Positions 6,411-7,149 of a DNA stretch of 7,149 nt are shown here, piece by piece. The notes under the pieces are model-generated. The model was not told where the DNA came from, made no database searches, and worked only from the letters and a program-made list of their open reading frames with translations. Origin of the DNA: Clostridia bacterium (GTDB lineage: Bacteria; Bacillota; Clostridia; Christensenellales; Borkfalkiaceae); NCBI GenBank assembly GCA_017457345.1, contig JAFTHR010000139.1, forward strand, positions 1 through 7,149, given 5' to 3'. How positions within the stretch are numbered: the first letter of the stretch is position 1; each line of letters opens with the position of its first letter. A program made the position numbers and the translations under genes.

Positions 6411-6459
6411 GTGGGATCGTAAATTTTAGAGAAAGAAATTATGCAAAAACGTAAATTTT
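6399..6459 (-). repeat. Repeated CGTAAATTTT words upstream of hppA
   Basis: CGTAAATTTT occurs exactly at 6418-6427 and 6450-6459, 32 bases apart (about three helical turns). A near copy, CGTAATTTTC, at 6399-6408 overlaps the -35 element. On the minus strand they read AAAATTTACG and lie just upstream of the promoter. They could be an operator, or AT-rich UP-element sequence that recurs by chance. Confidence 0.4.
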
Positions 6460-6471
6460 TTCACATTTCAT

Positions 6472-6506
6472 AAAAAGAAACGGCGTAGCCTTGTTGCTAC
6501 GCCGTT
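6472..6506 (-). terminator. Intrinsic terminator of the UPF0371 gene
   Basis: AACGGCGTAGC (6479-6489) and GCTACGCCGTT (6496-6506) make a perfect 11-bp stem with a 6-base loop. On the minus strand a T-rich tail (TCTTTTT, 6478-6472) follows. The hairpin begins 15 bases after the stop codon at 6522-6524 and insulates hppA from upstream transcription. Confidence 0.92.
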
Positions 6507-6521
6507 ATAATTGCTATGGAG

Positions 6522-7149
6522 TTAGTGGGTGACGGGCGTTCTTTGCGGTTCACAGGTCACGCGCATACCGAGTGATTTAAAGAGTTTTTCGTCTACGGTC
6601 GATAAAATAACGGTAGAGTGAATTTCACAATTTTTCAACTTATCTAATTCTTCAAGCGCGAATTTTGCGGTGGGGTTGGTCACGGCGCAAATGGAGAGCG
6701 CCATCAACACCTCGTCGGTATGCAAACGGGGATTTGCCGCACCCAGGTGATGAACTTTGAGTTTTTGGAGAGGTTCGATCACGTTCGGGGAGATCAGTTC
6801 TATCTTATCGTGGATGCCGCCGAGCGCCTTTAACGCGTTCAAAAGTGCGGCGCTTGCCGCTCCAAGCAGTTTGCCCGTTTTGCCCGTTACGATTCGCCCG
6901 TCTGGCAATTCGATTGCGGCGGCGGGTGCGCCCGTGTCCGCCGCCTTTTGCAAGGCAGGCAAAACAACGGCGCGGTTTTCGGGCGCGAGCCCTAATTTGC
7001 GCATCAAAAGTTCAATTTTAGAAACGACTTCTTTATTGATTCTACCCGTTCTTGCTTCGCAAAGCGCCGTGTAGTAGCGGCGGATTAATTCGTCTTTGGA
7101 AGCCTGTTTACAATTCTCGTCGTCCACGATACAAAATCCCGCCATATTA
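6522..7149 (-). CDS. UPF0371 / DUF1846 protein, C-terminal part only
   Basis: This is roughly the last 200 residues of a protein family that is usually about 500 residues long (COG4868, DUF1846). The ATG at 7145-7143 is probably internal: the codon before it is AAT, the frame stays open to the right edge, no ribosome site can be judged, and family members continue N-terminally here. Numbering from that Met, recognised stretches are GFCIVDDE (3-10), SKDELIRRYYTALCE (16-30), ELPDGRIVTGK (79-89), NPRLHTDEVLMALSI (138-152), CEIHSTVILSTVDE (173-186) and TCEP (197-200). The segments matched are from memory of the family. Structures of this family exist, but to my knowledge no settled biochemical role, so I assign none. 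The gene ends in its own terminator before the hppA promoter, so the two are separate units. Confidence 0.87.
   Translation of the reverse strand, partial: NMAGFCIVDDENCKQASKDELIRRYYTALCEARTGRINKEVVSKIELLMRKLGLAPENRAVVLPALQKAADTGAPAAAIELPDGRIVTGKTGKLLGAASAALLNALKALGGIHDKIELISPNVIEPLQKLKVHHLGAANPRLHTDEVLMALSICAVTNPTAKFALEELDKLKNCEIHSTVILSTVDEKLFKSLGMRVTCEPQRTPVTH

Noticed and set aside
7143..7145. ATG near the right edge as the true start of the UPF0371 gene.
   Set aside because: The frame is open to the edge and the sequence matches the middle of the longer family, so the Met is probably internal.

Overview
The window looks like chromosomal DNA from a spore-forming Firmicute, most likely a member of the Clostridia. 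The reasons are a SpoVB-type flippase, two promoter candidates that fit the mother-cell sigma-E consensus, consensus sigma-A promoters, strong AGGAGG-type ribosome binding sites, a K+-dependent membrane pyrophosphatase and a UPF0371 (DUF1846) protein. No search was run, so genus and species remain open. No rRNA, tRNA, CRISPR array, transposase or phage gene was seen, and no stretch longer than 300 bases lacks a gene.

Layout from left to right. (1) Bases 1-1367, minus strand: glucose-6-phosphate isomerase (pgi), cut by the left edge just before its C-terminus, with its own sigma-A promoter at 1405-1433. (2) 1452-2954, minus: a 500-residue SpoVB-type lipid-linked glycan flippase. (3) 2955-3035: an 81-bp divergent region holding back-to-back sigma-E-like promoters, each with a 14-bp spacer. 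Both lie so close to the start codons that the mRNAs would be leaderless or nearly so, and neither gene has a Shine-Dalgarno sequence. (4) 3036-3317, plus: a 93-residue protein made almost only of LysM modules. (5) 3432-4091, plus: an uncharacterised 219-residue protein with eight cysteines, preceded by a hairpin and a strong ribosome binding site. (6) 4102-4192: two adjacent bidirectional hairpin terminators between convergent genes. (7) 4196-6289, minus: membrane-bound ion-pumping pyrophosphatase (hppA), whose residues point to the K+-dependent, probably Na+-coupled class. (8) 6290-6521: the hppA control region, with an extended -10 sigma-A promoter, a repeated 10-bp word upstream, and the terminator of the next gene. 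(9) 6522-7149, minus: the C-terminal part of a UPF0371/DUF1846 protein, cut by the right edge.

How the parts fit. The outer genes are vegetative housekeeping: glycolysis or gluconeogenesis, energy recovery from pyrophosphate, and a conserved protein of unclear role. The centre (1452-4091) looks like a small sporulation-envelope module: a cortex-precursor flippase and, divergent from it, a LysM mini-protein followed by a cysteine-containing protein that may assemble on the spore surface. Vegetative promoters with normal leaders flank the module, and it carries the sigma-E-like, leader-poor promoters. That contrast is the most interesting feature of the window.
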